Shown piece after piece: positions 26,923 to 35,048 of a stretch of DNA of 64,000 bases (the stretch's first letter is position 1; every line of letters begins with the position of its first letter). Under the pieces are notes generated by a model that was not told the DNA's origin, did not search any database, and saw nothing but the letters and a program-made list of their open reading frames with translations. The stretch is from Hallerella sp964587155 (GTDB lineage Bacteria > Fibrobacterota > Fibrobacteria > Fibrobacterales > Fibrobacteraceae). The stretch is from the NCBI GenBank assembly GCA_964587155.1, contig CAZPKF010000006.1, positions 1 to 64,000 on the forward strand, written 5' to 3'. Made by a program: the position numbers and the translations under genes.

Positions 26923-27665
26923 ATCAATCCTACTGCGCGGCAACGTTCATAGACAAAAGGATTCCGGTCGCCCTGCACTTTAAAAATCCGGTTGTCGCGT
27001 TCACATTCGAGACTATCCACCGGATATTGCTTGTCCCAAATTTCCAGTAAACGGCGGCGTTCGCGGGACAGAGAAATGCCATAAGTCTTTTCCATGTAAA
27101 ATGAAATCCGGGCGAGCATTCCGCGAACTTCCGGCCGCGGCTGAAACTTGCGATTTTTAAAATCGACGATGGAAAGACACTTTCCGTAAACCGGTTCCGG
27201 AGAATTTGTCCATTGCGAAAACATGAAGTTGCTCCTGTCCCCGTTGACTTCGCCGATGCTCGGCAGCAAATTGTGCAAATCGCCTTCCATCAGGGCAAAT
27301 TCCGGATCGGTCTCTTCACAATTTTTACGAGCACTGCGGCCGCCTTCCTTGTGCCAGCATTTTCGGGAAAGCCCCATATTGTGCGCAGTCACAACGTGTT
27401 CCCATTCAATCCGAGACGCCCGCTTCGCATTTTTCCGCGGACGAAATCCACAACCATCGAAATCTATCCCATTCGGTTTGCGGTTGCTTTCATATCGGCA
27501 TCCGCAATAAACAGTCACCATCAAGTCGCCGTAATAAATACGATCCATCTGTTTTTTCGCATGGTTAAAATCATAATGTTGCGGAATCTTCGTGCCGGGA
27601 GACTGCGAAAAAAGCGGAGGGCAGAAAAACAGGAAAATCCCGAAAATAGACAACAAACGGCGCAT
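26919..27665 (-). CDS. Endonuclease I family nuclease
   Basis: A secreted nuclease of about 248 residues. A signal peptide (RLLSIFGIFLFFCPPLFSQ) is followed by the EndA/endonuclease I fold: YYGDLMVTVYCGCRY, RIEWEHVVTAHNMG with the catalytic His, CWHKEGGRSARKNCEE with cysteines for disulfides, and MEGDLHNLLPSIGEVNGDRSN, the metal-binding segment. The family cuts DNA non-specifically in the periplasm or outside the cell. ATG at 27665 is two codons inside a TTG-start frame. It sits between the BY-kinase gene (9-15 bp upstream) and mfd (4-bp overlap), so all three are probably one transcription unit. Confidence 0.9.
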   Translation of the reverse strand: MRRLLSIFGIFLFFCPPLFSQSPGTKIPQHYDFNHAKKQMDRIYYGDLMVTVYCGCRYESNRKPNGIDFDGCGFRPRKNAKRASRIEWEHVVTAHNMGLSRKCWHKEGGRSARKNCEETDPEFALMEGDLHNLLPSIGEVNGDRSNFMFSQWTNSPEPVYGKCLSIVDFKNRKFQPRPEVRGMLARISFYMEKTYGISLSRERRRLLEIWDKQYPVDSLECERDNRIFKVQGDRNPFVYERCRAVGLI

Positions 27666-27680
27666 GTACAAAAAATCCGA

Positions 27681-29807
27681 TTAGGATTTCCCTTTTCGGG
27701 ATTTTCCATAGCCATAGCCATAGCCATAACCGTAGCCGTATGAATGATGCCCTTCACGAACGCAGCGGTTAAAGACCAGTGCTTTCTTTTCTATTTTCGT
27801 TTTGTCAAGAGCGGAAAGCGCTTCTTGGAGTTGTTCCATGGTATCTTTCGCATAATGCAAGACCAGCAAAGAAAAATCCGCATAACGACAAGCTATTTGG
27901 GCATCGGCAACGACAAGTATCGGCGCAGTATCCAGAATGATCAAATCATACTTTTGGCGCATATCCGAAATCAACTGTCCAAAAAGCGAAGACGATATCA
28001 TTTCGGACGGCGAAGAAACACGGCCTCCCGCCCCAAGTAAATCGAGATTTTCGCCAACATGTTCTAAGGCGTCTTCCAAAGAGATTTTTCCCAACAAAAA
28101 ATCAGAAAGTCCATTTTTACGCCCCCGATGCGACAAGTAGCTTGCCCTGAAATCAGTATCGATGAGTAAAACCTTTTTTCCATTGAGTGCATAAAGTGAC
28201 GCCAGGTTTTTAGCAACGAAAGATTTCCCGGCATGGGCAGAAAGCCCCGTCACCAACAAGACTTTCGCTTTGTCCATGGAAAAGTCTAACGAAGTCCGCA
28301 GTGTACGGAGCGCTTCGCACGCCAAATCTTCGCTGTCCTCTTCCACCAATGAAAATTTTTGTCCCTTGGAAGACAGGCGTGTTTCGGGGACTTTGGCGAA
28401 AACGCTCACCCCCGTTTCCCTTTCCACATCCCGCGAATGTCGGATTCCGCGCGACGTAATCATCCGGGAAAGCAGAATGAACGCGGCACCCAGCACCAAA
28501 CCTCCCGCGGCAAATCCCAAAAGAATCACTTTGCGGTGCGGTTTCACAGGCTCCATTTCAATCCGGGCGCTGTCCACAACCCGGGCATTGCCAACTTCAC
28601 CCGCTTGCACAATGCGAAGCTGCTGGATGTTGTTCAGCATATTGGTGTAAATGGAATTGTTCACCTGGACATCTCCCTGCAAACGGAGTATTTCCTGCTG
28701 CTTGTAAGGCAAATCCTTGGTTTCTTCGCCGAGCTTAGCGATTTCACGTTTTATTTGAAGCTGCTGTTTTTTCAACGAGAGAACCGTCGGGTGATCTTCT
28801 TTGAAAAGCCTGGTCCTTTCTTCATATTGCTGCTGCAATTCCAAAAGCTGTTTTTCCAGTTCAAGACGTTTTTCAAGCGCACTGCGCGCTTCCCCGGTTA
28901 AATCAATGGATCCTTCATTTTTGCGATAAGCCGAAAGCACCTGTTCCGAAGAATCGAGCTTCGCCTTGACACCCGGGAGCTGTTTTTCCAAGAACTCAAG
29001 CGTTTTCATCGCCTCTTCGCTGCGCGCTTCGACATTTTGACGCACATAAATGTCTGCGATGGTGTTTAAAATTTTTGCCGCCCTGTCCGCATAACGGTGA
29101 ACCATCTGGATTTGGATAATTCCCGTTTTCTTTCCTTGTTCCACAACGGTCAACGTACGCCTCAAACCGTCCAAGGCCAATCGGGGATCCAATTCTCCCA
29201 ACAAAAACTTTTCTTCGGGAGTTGCGACCATTTTCAAGATGCAAACGGAAAGCGTATCGTCCAAAACCGGAACCCGGTAAGTGTCCCCCACCTTCCCTTC
29301 CAAAACAGTCTTTTTCCGAGGATCGACAATACGGAATGAAGATTCCCCTGTCACCACCAAGAACCATTTCGCATCGGGTTCATAAACTTGAGGCAGGTGC
29401 AAAAGGCCAATGTCAACACGACCTTCTTCGTGTAAAAGGCGAGGAATCAAAGCGACTGGTGTCGCCGAATAAGCCAAATGTTCTTTTTGTACGACTTCGT
29501 CTAAAACCCGACGGCTCTGAATCAGCTGAATTTCCGCATCTGCCGGAGACGCCACATCGAGAATCGCTCCCATGTCTCCCATGGCAAGTCCCGCCGAATT
29601 CCCACCCTGATTCACCTGCAACAGGGCATCGCTGTTGTAAAGGGGACGCATATAATTCACCACGAAAATCCCGATGGCTGTCGCTACGAGTAGAGAGACC
29701 AAGAGGATAGGCCACTTGGAAAGCAGCACATCCAAAAGTTCCAACAAGTCAATTTCGTCATTACCCGCAGAGGAGCCTGTATTTTGATTCGTCGTATTTA
29801 GTTGCAT
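27681..29807 (-). CDS. BY-kinase (Wzc-like polysaccharide co-polymerase/tyrosine autokinase)
   Basis: 708 residues. N-terminal Wzz domain with TM1 (about 33-53, WPILLVSLLVATAIGIFVV), a periplasmic coiled coil (about 270-400), TM2 (about 438-460), then a cytosolic tyrosine-kinase domain with Walker A-like GLSAHAGKS, Walker A' VLLIDTDFRAS and Walker B LIILDTAP. The C-terminus is a tyrosine cluster of YG repeats (about 691-702) where autophosphorylation would occur. Such proteins control chain length and export of exopolysaccharide, but no Wza, Wzx, Wzy or glycosyltransferase gene is nearby. The Walker A lacks the usual P-G-E. The promoter element TATATTTG ends 5 nt before the ATG. Confidence 0.9.
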   Translation of the reverse strand: MQLNTTNQNTGSSAGNDEIDLLELLDVLLSKWPILLVSLLVATAIGIFVVNYMRPLYNSDALLQVNQGGNSAGLAMGDMGAILDVASPADAEIQLIQSRRVLDEVVQKEHLAYSATPVALIPRLLHEEGRVDIGLLHLPQVYEPDAKWFLVVTGESSFRIVDPRKKTVLEGKVGDTYRVPVLDDTLSVCILKMVATPEEKFLLGELDPRLALDGLRRTLTVVEQGKKTGIIQIQMVHRYADRAAKILNTIADIYVRQNVEARSEEAMKTLEFLEKQLPGVKAKLDSSEQVLSAYRKNEGSIDLTGEARSALEKRLELEKQLLELQQQYEERTRLFKEDHPTVLSLKKQQLQIKREIAKLGEETKDLPYKQQEILRLQGDVQVNNSIYTNMLNNIQQLRIVQAGEVGNARVVDSARIEMEPVKPHRKVILLGFAAGGLVLGAAFILLSRMITSRGIRHSRDVERETGVSVFAKVPETRLSSKGQKFSLVEEDSEDLACEALRTLRTSLDFSMDKAKVLLVTGLSAHAGKSFVAKNLASLYALNGKKVLLIDTDFRASYLSHRGRKNGLSDFLLGKISLEDALEHVGENLDLLGAGGRVSSPSEMISSSLFGQLISDMRQKYDLIILDTAPILVVADAQIACRYADFSLLVLHYAKDTMEQLQEALSALDKTKIEKKALVFNRCVREGHHSYGYGYGYGYGYGKSRKGKS
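27706..27741. repeat. Hexanucleotide tandem repeat in the kinase tail
   Basis: Six tandem hexamers of the type CCATAG (later CCATAA, CCGTAG, CCGTAT on the plus strand) encode the YG repeats at the C-terminus of the BY-kinase. Because the unit is 6 bp, slippage would add or remove tyrosines in frame. Confidence 0.8.
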
Positions 29808-29812
29808 GGTCG

Positions 29813-29820
29813 CAAATATA
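29813..29820 (-). promoter_or_regulatory. TAnnTTTG-type promoter element of the BY-kinase gene
   Basis: Minus-strand TATATTTG ends 5 nt before the ATG at 29807. No Shine-Dalgarno sequence is present, so a leaderless or near-leaderless transcript is likely. A TTTTG lies about 17 nt further upstream. Confidence 0.5.
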
Positions 29821-30233
29821 GCTTATTTGTCGATTATCAAAAGGTCCAAATTCCACATAATTCCGTAGTAAGTCCGCCTCAAAATCTGACTTACTTTGCA
29901 GCCGTTTTTATGAGTCCGTCATTTTCAGTTTTTCTTTTCTATATTTAAGGCTGAAAATAGAGTTTTCTTTTGTTCTCTATCTGAAATCTCGACAATTTCT
30001 GCAACGTAAACAAGGCAACAACTCACAACAACCTATTTCCTATAGGTGATGAAATTTCGAATACACAATGTGTTTTCGAAGTTTTTTGAGTTGTCTCTGA
30101 AAAAAGTCGTGATTTTAGACGGTGAACAAGCAGTCGTTTCGCCTTTCTGTTTGTCCAAATAAATAAGCAGAAAGTGTTTGGCAACCGTTCCTGTTGAGAG
30201 TAAACCTCTTTCACTTTCAACAGGAAACGAAAA
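29821..30233. other. Non-coding interval upstream of the restriction-modification remnant
   Basis: No gene is credible here. The interval is AT-rich and contains three dyads: ACCTAT/ATAGGT at 30031-30047, a 25-bp near-perfect palindrome at 30056-30080 (TTCGAA ends, ACACA/TGTGT core), and a 33-bp imperfect inverted repeat at 30191-30223 (CTGTTGA/TCAACAG ends). A minus-strand frame across the region looks like noise. Confidence 0.6.
30056..30080. promoter_or_regulatory. 25-bp palindrome, possible operator
   Basis: TTCGAA-T-ACACA-A-TGTGT-T-TTCGAA: the outer hexamers and inner pentamers are fully symmetric and only the single spacer bases break the dyad. It lies about 150 bp before the methyltransferase start and could be an operator of the former restriction-modification locus or the recognition site of another regulator. 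Confidence 0.4.
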
Positions 30234-30234
30234 A
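30203..30234 (+). repeat. Left imperfect direct repeat flanking the R-M remnant
   Basis: 32 bp, beginning AACCTC and containing TTCACTTTCAAC, matching 31780-31811 at 27 of 32 positions. This copy overlaps the right arm of the inverted repeat at 30191-30223 and supplies the AGGAAAC ribosome-binding site of the methyltransferase remnant. Confidence 0.6.
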
Positions 30235-31192
30235 TGACTGCACAAAAAAACATTCAAACAATTTAAATCAATCGAATTGTTTGCCGGAGCAGGAGGATTG
30301 GCGATCGGTCTTGAAAAAGCCGGTTTTGAACATATAGGATTGGTCGAAAATAACAAAGCCGCTGCAACAACCCTGAAGACAAATCTTCCCACTGGAATGT
30401 CCTGCGCGAAGATGTCGCTGAAGTTGCCATGCGCGGCTTAACAAAAGAATTCAAAATTCAACGAAACGAATTGGATCGGTTATCAGGAGGAGCTCCTTGC
30501 CAAAGTTTTAGTTATGCGGGAAAACGACTTGGATTAGAAGACATCCGCGGAACAATGTTTTACCATTACGCAACATTTTTGCATAAACTTCAATCCAAAA
30601 CATTTCTTTTCGAAAATGTCAAAGGTCTTTTGTCCCATCAAAAAGGAAAAACTTACAGAACCATTCTTGACATTTTTGAAGACGAAAGATATATAACATT
30701 CCATCAAATTTTAAATGCTTGGGATTACAACAATCCCCAAAAAAGAGAACGGCTGATAACAATCGGGATACGCAAAGATTTAGCATCTAAAATAAATTTT
30801 GAATTTCCAAAACCTCATCGATACAAGCCCATACTGAAAGATGTAAAACTGGACATAAACCCCGACAAAAATCATTGTGCGTATTATTTCTCCAATAAGA
30901 AAAAAAATTTTTTTTCTCGTTCCACCTGGAGGATATTGGCGCGACATCGATCCCAAAATCGCCAAAGAATACATGAAAACTTGTTGGAATATGGCTGGCG
31001 GAAGAACGGGAATCCTTCGTAGAATCAGTTTGAACGAACCGTCCCTAACCGTACTTACAAATCCCGGAATGAAGCAAACAGACAGATGTCATCCTTTGGA
31101 AGTCCGTCCTTTCAGTGTTCGTGAAAATGCGAGATTTCAATCTTTTCCTGAATGCTGGAAATTTTCAGGCACATTGATGGAACAGTACAAAC
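30234..31192 (+). pseudogene. Decayed DNA cytosine-5 methyltransferase (Eco47II/Sau96I type)
   Basis: Conserved C5-methyltransferase motifs remain but lie in different frames: motif I SIELFAGAGGLAIGLEKAGF, motif IV GGAPCQSFSYAGKR with the catalytic PCQ, motif VI FLFENVKGLL, motif VIII PQKRERLITIG, and the late NEPSLTVLTNPGMKQ and FQSFPECWKFSG segments. Frame breaks are inferred in the A7 run at 30244-30250, near 30390 (TWNV expected, one base missing), and in the A8T8 run at 30900-30915. The C-terminal GNAVP motif X is gone because the gene is fused into the nuclease remnant. Similarity to GGNCC/GGWCC-type enzymes is inferred from the nuclease partner. Modification activity should be lost. 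Confidence 0.85.
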
Positions 31193-31741
31193 AACAATTA
31201 CATTGGTTATTTTCATCGACACATTTTCAAATACACAAAAAAATGTACGGTACCACCCAATGGAAAAGATGGAGGATGGGATGTTATCTACAAAAATCCC
31301 TACGGCTTATATTTTGACAACGAAAGTAACGAACTCGTTCACACTATTTATGTAGAAATGAAAAACAAACACAATACGATGAACAGTTCTAGCGCAGAAA
31401 GGACGTATTGAAAAATGCAGCGACAATTATGTTCCGATGATGATTGCACCTGTTACCTAGTCGAAGCCATCGCGAATAGTTCCCAAAATATAATTGGGGA
31501 AACATCTGTTGAAAAAAGAAAAGTACATCACAAAAGAATCCGCCGACTCAGCATCGACCAATTTTACAACATTGTCACAGGGCAATCCGACGCATTCTAT
31601 CAAGTTTGTATGCAATTGCCAAAAACCATAAACAAAGTCCTTCCTGAAATTCATTCCTGCCAAAATCCAAGCGGCACTGTGTATTCTGAATTACAAACTC
31701 CGAATCCCACGCCATCACCGTCATTATACTGCAATGGATAA
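31187..31741 (+). pseudogene. Truncated restriction endonuclease remnant (Eco47II/Sau96I family)
   Basis: Reading from 31187, the frame gives NNNYIGYFHRHIFKY, CTVPPNGKDGGWDVIYKNP, VHTIYVEMKNKHNTMNSSS, an in-frame TGA at 31409-31411, then CTCYLVEAIANSSQNI, KRIRRLSIDQFYNIVTG and QLPKTINKVLPEI. These segments are the hallmark of the Eco47II-type restriction endonucleases. The first part of the gene (about 90-100 codons) is missing: the methyltransferase 3' end runs straight into codon-level nuclease sequence at about 31187-31198, where both share an ACAAACAAC-like string. With a deletion and a nonsense codon it cannot make an active enzyme. Confidence 0.85.
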
Positions 31742-31779
31742 AATCCATTTTTACAACAAAACATTCTCCTTTGAAATTC

Positions 31780-31811
31780 AACCTCATTCACTTTCAACTG
31801 AAAACAAAAAG
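31780..31811 (+). repeat. Right imperfect direct repeat flanking the R-M remnant
   Basis: Second copy of the 32-bp repeat (see 30203-30234), beginning AACCTC and containing TTCACTTTCAAC. Its end overlaps the poly-T side of the terminator of the cellobiose phosphorylase gene. Confidence 0.6.
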
Positions 31812-31832
31812 ACCGCGACTTGCGCCGCGGCC
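31806..31832 (-). terminator. Terminator of the cellobiose phosphorylase gene
   Basis: On the minus strand a 7-bp stem GGCCGCG/CGCGGTC (one G-T pair) is followed by TTTTT. It lies about 20 bp after the stop codon. Confidence 0.7.
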
Positions 31833-31852
31833 TTTGAAATTTTCAAACGGAA

Positions 31853-34357
31853 TTAGCCGAGGGTCACTTCGACTTTGTGCACGCCACTTGTAAAGAGCGG
31901 AGCCACATTGGAATCGATTTCTTCGCCATCGACGACCATCTTCGCGACACCCTTGCACACGTGCTTCGGATTTTTCACGGAGATTTCGTAAGTCGCCCCG
32001 CGGAATTTGCGGACAGCGTCAAATCCTTTCCAATCCTGCGGAATGCACGGATCCACGACGAGGCCGTTGTAACTGGCGCGGATGCCCAAAATGTATTGAG
32101 TCGCCGCCTGATAAGTCCAAGTGGATGTTCCGGAAAGCCATGCGTTACGTCCCATGCCGAACTGTTTGTGTTCGTTACCGAGAATGTTCTGCGGATAGCA
32201 ATACGGTTCCGATTCGAACGTATCCAAAATGTCGTTCTTCGCCGCCGGGTTGATCTGGCAATAATACTTGTAAGCGTTGTCGCCACGGCCAAGAATCGTT
32301 TCGGCAATCATCACCCACGGGTTCGTGTGGAGGAAGATGCCGCCGTTTTCCTTTGCTCCGGGAGGATAAGTGGAAATTCCACCGACACTCGGATCAAAGC
32401 CGCGATATCCCGGAGTGGAACTCTTGACACCGTATTGGGTGTTGAGCAACTTGTTCAAGCTATCCATGCCCTGTTCCGCACGGTCACCAGTCGCGATGCC
32501 GCTGATTACCGGCCAAGATTGACCGTTGCAATAGATTTTGCCGTATTTGGCTTTGTTTGTGCCATACGCTTCGCCGTCCTTGCCAAACCAGCGGACCCAC
32601 CATTTGCCATCCCAAGCACTTTCGTTAAAGGCGTTCTTCACGTCTTCGTACCAGCCCTTGTACATGGCAACGGCGTCCATGTCGCCCAAATGTTCTTCGA
32701 TGTCCATCATTTCGAGCAAAGCCTTCGCATAAAGGGCCGTGTTGAACGTGGATTCGGCGCCGAGCGGCAGGTTCATGCAGTCGTTCCAGTCCGCAAAGCC
32801 GAGAAGCGGAAGGCCGTGCTTTCCGAGGTGCGTACGGGTGAAGTTCAAAGCGCGCTTCAAATGTTCGAGAACAGTTCCCTTTTCCCGTTCAGCGCGTTTC
32901 TTGCCCTTCTCGTAGAATGGAATTTCTTCATCGAGAAGTTCCATTTTTCCCGTTTCCTTGAGATAGCTGGCAACAGTCAGAACAATCCAAAGATGGTCGT
33001 CACCGTACCAGTCCGCATAAAGATGATTGCCTTCCGCGTCAACAGCGTTAGCCTTTTCGCGGGAATCGCCTTCATTCGCTTCGCTTCCCGTATCTTCTGC
33101 GAGGGCCAGCGGAGCATATTGGTGCATGGCGTTCCCTTCCGGACGTTGCACAGAAATCAGGTTCTTGGTGAGGACCAAAGCTTCTTCCGGCATGTGACTC
33201 ATCACGCCCATCAAATCCTGCGTAGAATCGCGGTAACCGATTCCGCGGCTGGTTCCGTATCCCAGCTGATAAAGCGAAAGATAACGGCTCCAGTTCTTGG
33301 TCGTATGGCACTGACGCGGATTGTGAACGTTCACCATCGTGTTGAACGAAGCGTCCGGAGTCTTGACCTGGATTGTCTGCAGATACTTGTCCCAGAACGC
33401 GGCGAGTTCTGCAAAAGCCTTGTCGACATTCTTCAAGTCGCGGTATTTCTTGATGGCCTTGGAAGCGACCTTCAGGGATTCTTCCTGACCGAGCTGAGTA
33501 CAGGTGCGGAACGTTTTCTTCGCACCGATCTTTCCAGCGTGAATCATCAACGCGGCGATATTGTCTCCGCGATCGCATTCGCTATTTGAAAGTTCCTTGC
33601 TGTCGAGCGAAAGCGGATGCTGCCAAGAGCCCATTTCGTTGTTACCGAGGAACACACGGCGGTCTCCGTCAAAACTCGAAATTTTAGCGTCTGCGGTCAC
33701 ATAGTTCACCGCGAAATCGCGCTTCATATAAGCGTATTGTTCGAGAACAAGACGGCCGTCCTTAGACGGATGAGCCTTAAGCGTCATCGTTTGCGGCACC
33801 CAGTCCGCATTCGTCAGCTGCTTTTCCGCTTCGAAATGGCTGAATTCATAAACCGGAATGATGTCCACTTCTTTGGAACCGCCGGCGATGTTTGTCACCT
33901 GAATATCTTGGAGAAGCGTATTGGATTTGGTCGGGACAAAAATCGTCACCTGAACGCGGAGACCGAACGCTTCGGCAATCCAGCGGCTGTAAGAAAGGCC
34001 TACATGGCATTCCCACTTGTCGAGTTTCTGGAGAGTCGGAATGTAGAACGGAGAAAAAATCTTGTATCCCTTTCCGTCTTTGACGCGGATGTAAATCGTA
34101 CTAGCCTTGAAATCAGAGCAAGGCATTTGCGCGATATACTTCGTAATCCGGTTCAGGGCCGGGTCGCCTTTGCAAACAAGAGTGCCACCGGTCGTGTCGA
34201 CGATACCGCCAAATTCCAGTGTTCCAACATAATTGCACCACTTAATCGGCGTTGCCGGATTCGTGAGCACATATTCTTTGTTCGCATCATCGAAATAGCC
34301 ATACTTCTTAGAGGCTTTCGCCTTGGGAGCGGGCTTCTTTTTCGTTGTAGCTTTCAT
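31853..34357 (-). CDS. Cellobiose phosphorylase (GH94)
   Basis: 834 residues. After a Lys/Ala-rich N-terminal tail (MKATTKKKPAPKAKASKK) the normal start KYGYFDDANKEYVLTNPATP follows. Core motifs include YVGTLEFGG, SYSRWIAEAFGLRVQVT, RGIGYRDSTQDLMG, WYGDDHLWI and GFADWNDCMNL, where the Asp of DWND is the expected general acid. GH94 cellobiose phosphorylase splits cellobiose with phosphate into glucose 1-phosphate and glucose in the cytoplasm, saving ATP in cellulose users. GGAG precedes the ATG. It follows a PadR-type regulator gene by 30 bp, probably as one operon. The basic tail is an addition relative to the usual family start. Confidence 0.93.
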   Translation of the reverse strand: MKATTKKKPAPKAKASKKYGYFDDANKEYVLTNPATPIKWCNYVGTLEFGGIVDTTGGTLVCKGDPALNRITKYIAQMPCSDFKASTIYIRVKDGKGYKIFSPFYIPTLQKLDKWECHVGLSYSRWIAEAFGLRVQVTIFVPTKSNTLLQDIQVTNIAGGSKEVDIIPVYEFSHFEAEKQLTNADWVPQTMTLKAHPSKDGRLVLEQYAYMKRDFAVNYVTADAKISSFDGDRRVFLGNNEMGSWQHPLSLDSKELSNSECDRGDNIAALMIHAGKIGAKKTFRTCTQLGQEESLKVASKAIKKYRDLKNVDKAFAELAAFWDKYLQTIQVKTPDASFNTMVNVHNPRQCHTTKNWSRYLSLYQLGYGTSRGIGYRDSTQDLMGVMSHMPEEALVLTKNLISVQRPEGNAMHQYAPLALAEDTGSEANEGDSREKANAVDAEGNHLYADWYGDDHLWIVLTVASYLKETGKMELLDEEIPFYEKGKKRAEREKGTVLEHLKRALNFTRTHLGKHGLPLLGFADWNDCMNLPLGAESTFNTALYAKALLEMMDIEEHLGDMDAVAMYKGWYEDVKNAFNESAWDGKWWVRWFGKDGEAYGTNKAKYGKIYCNGQSWPVISGIATGDRAEQGMDSLNKLLNTQYGVKSSTPGYRGFDPSVGGISTYPPGAKENGGIFLHTNPWVMIAETILGRGDNAYKYYCQINPAAKNDILDTFESEPYCYPQNILGNEHKQFGMGRNAWLSGTSTWTYQAATQYILGIRASYNGLVVDPCIPQDWKGFDAVRKFRGATYEISVKNPKHVCKGVAKMVVDGEEIDSNVAPLFTSGVHKVEVTLG

Positions 34358-34387
34358 TTTATCTCCGTGGATGGTGAATTGAAAAAA

Positions 34388-34981
34388 TCAAACGTTCTTT
34401 TCGAACGGACGAGAACCAAAATTAATGTAAAAATACCCATTCAGCTTTTTGCTTTTTTGCGGATCGCGTAAAATAGCCACCGCAGCGCGGGTATATTTGA
34501 GCTCCACCAAAATGTGGTCACGGCTCATGCAATTGAGAAACGGGCCTTCCGGATAAAGAGTCGGCCGCGGTTCCGCATCGATCATTTTTTGCAAACGGGC
34601 GAGCTCTTCCAACAATTTTTTCTCGTGAACTTCAAGTACGCGGATAGTGTCGATAGGATCGACCGCATACAAAAAGGCGTACCCCAACGTTCTAGGGTCA
34701 TCATTGAATCCCGTCAAATGCCTGAGGACTTCTTTTTTCAAGAGTTCGTTGCCCTTGTCCAACAGGCGGTAAACAGTTCTTTCCGGGCGATTGCCATCCC
34801 GTTCCGCATGGCCTTCGATAGAACCGTTTTTTTCTAAACGAATCAAGCGATTGTAAATCGTCGATGTACTGATTTTTGCCCAACGATCCAGTTCGCGGTT
34901 CTTGATTTCCGTCATGATATCATAGCCGCTCCGTTCCTTTTCTTTGATCAGGCCGAGCAAGACGAGGTCATAGCGATTCAT
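34388..34981 (-). CDS. PadR family transcriptional regulator
   Basis: About 197 residues. The N-terminal winged helix shows the family pattern LVLLGLIKEKERSGYDIM, then WAKISTSTIYNRLIRLEKNGSI and PERTVYRLLDKGNELL. The C-terminal half is helical (VLEVHEKKLLEELARLQKM), as in PadR proteins that dimerise through this region. The ATG at 34981 has GGAG 8 nt upstream and gives a normal N-terminus; seven more codons are open upstream. A perfect TTAGAA/TTCTAA dyad lies 23 bp before the start and is a likely autoregulatory site. It probably controls the cellobiose phosphorylase gene next door; the effector is unknown. Confidence 0.88.
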   Translation of the reverse strand: MNRYDLVLLGLIKEKERSGYDIMTEIKNRELDRWAKISTSTIYNRLIRLEKNGSIEGHAERDGNRPERTVYRLLDKGNELLKKEVLRHLTGFNDDPRTLGYAFLYAVDPIDTIRVLEVHEKKLLEELARLQKMIDAEPRPTLYPEGPFLNCMSRDHILVELKYTRAAVAILRDPQKSKKLNGYFYINFGSRPFEKNV

Positions 34982-35003
34982 TTCAAATTCTCCATATTCC
35001 AAT

Positions 35004-35018
35004 TTAGAACATTTCTAA
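35004..35018. promoter_or_regulatory. Candidate operator of the PadR regulator
   Basis: TTAGAA-CAT-TTCTAA, a perfect 6+3+6 dyad directly upstream of the padR-type gene. Position and symmetry suit autorepression by a winged-helix dimer. Confidence 0.45.
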
Positions 35019-35048
35019 GTGAAAAGGACAATTTTTTACAATTCAGGC

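Noticed and set aside
30023..30392. Minus-strand ORFs across the R-M upstream region
   Set aside because: They run through the palindromes and the methyltransferase start and show no domain; the plus-strand motifs explain the region.
31736..31856. Short plus-strand ORF after the nuclease remnant
   Set aside because: It runs into the direct repeat and the convergent terminator and has no ribosome-binding site.
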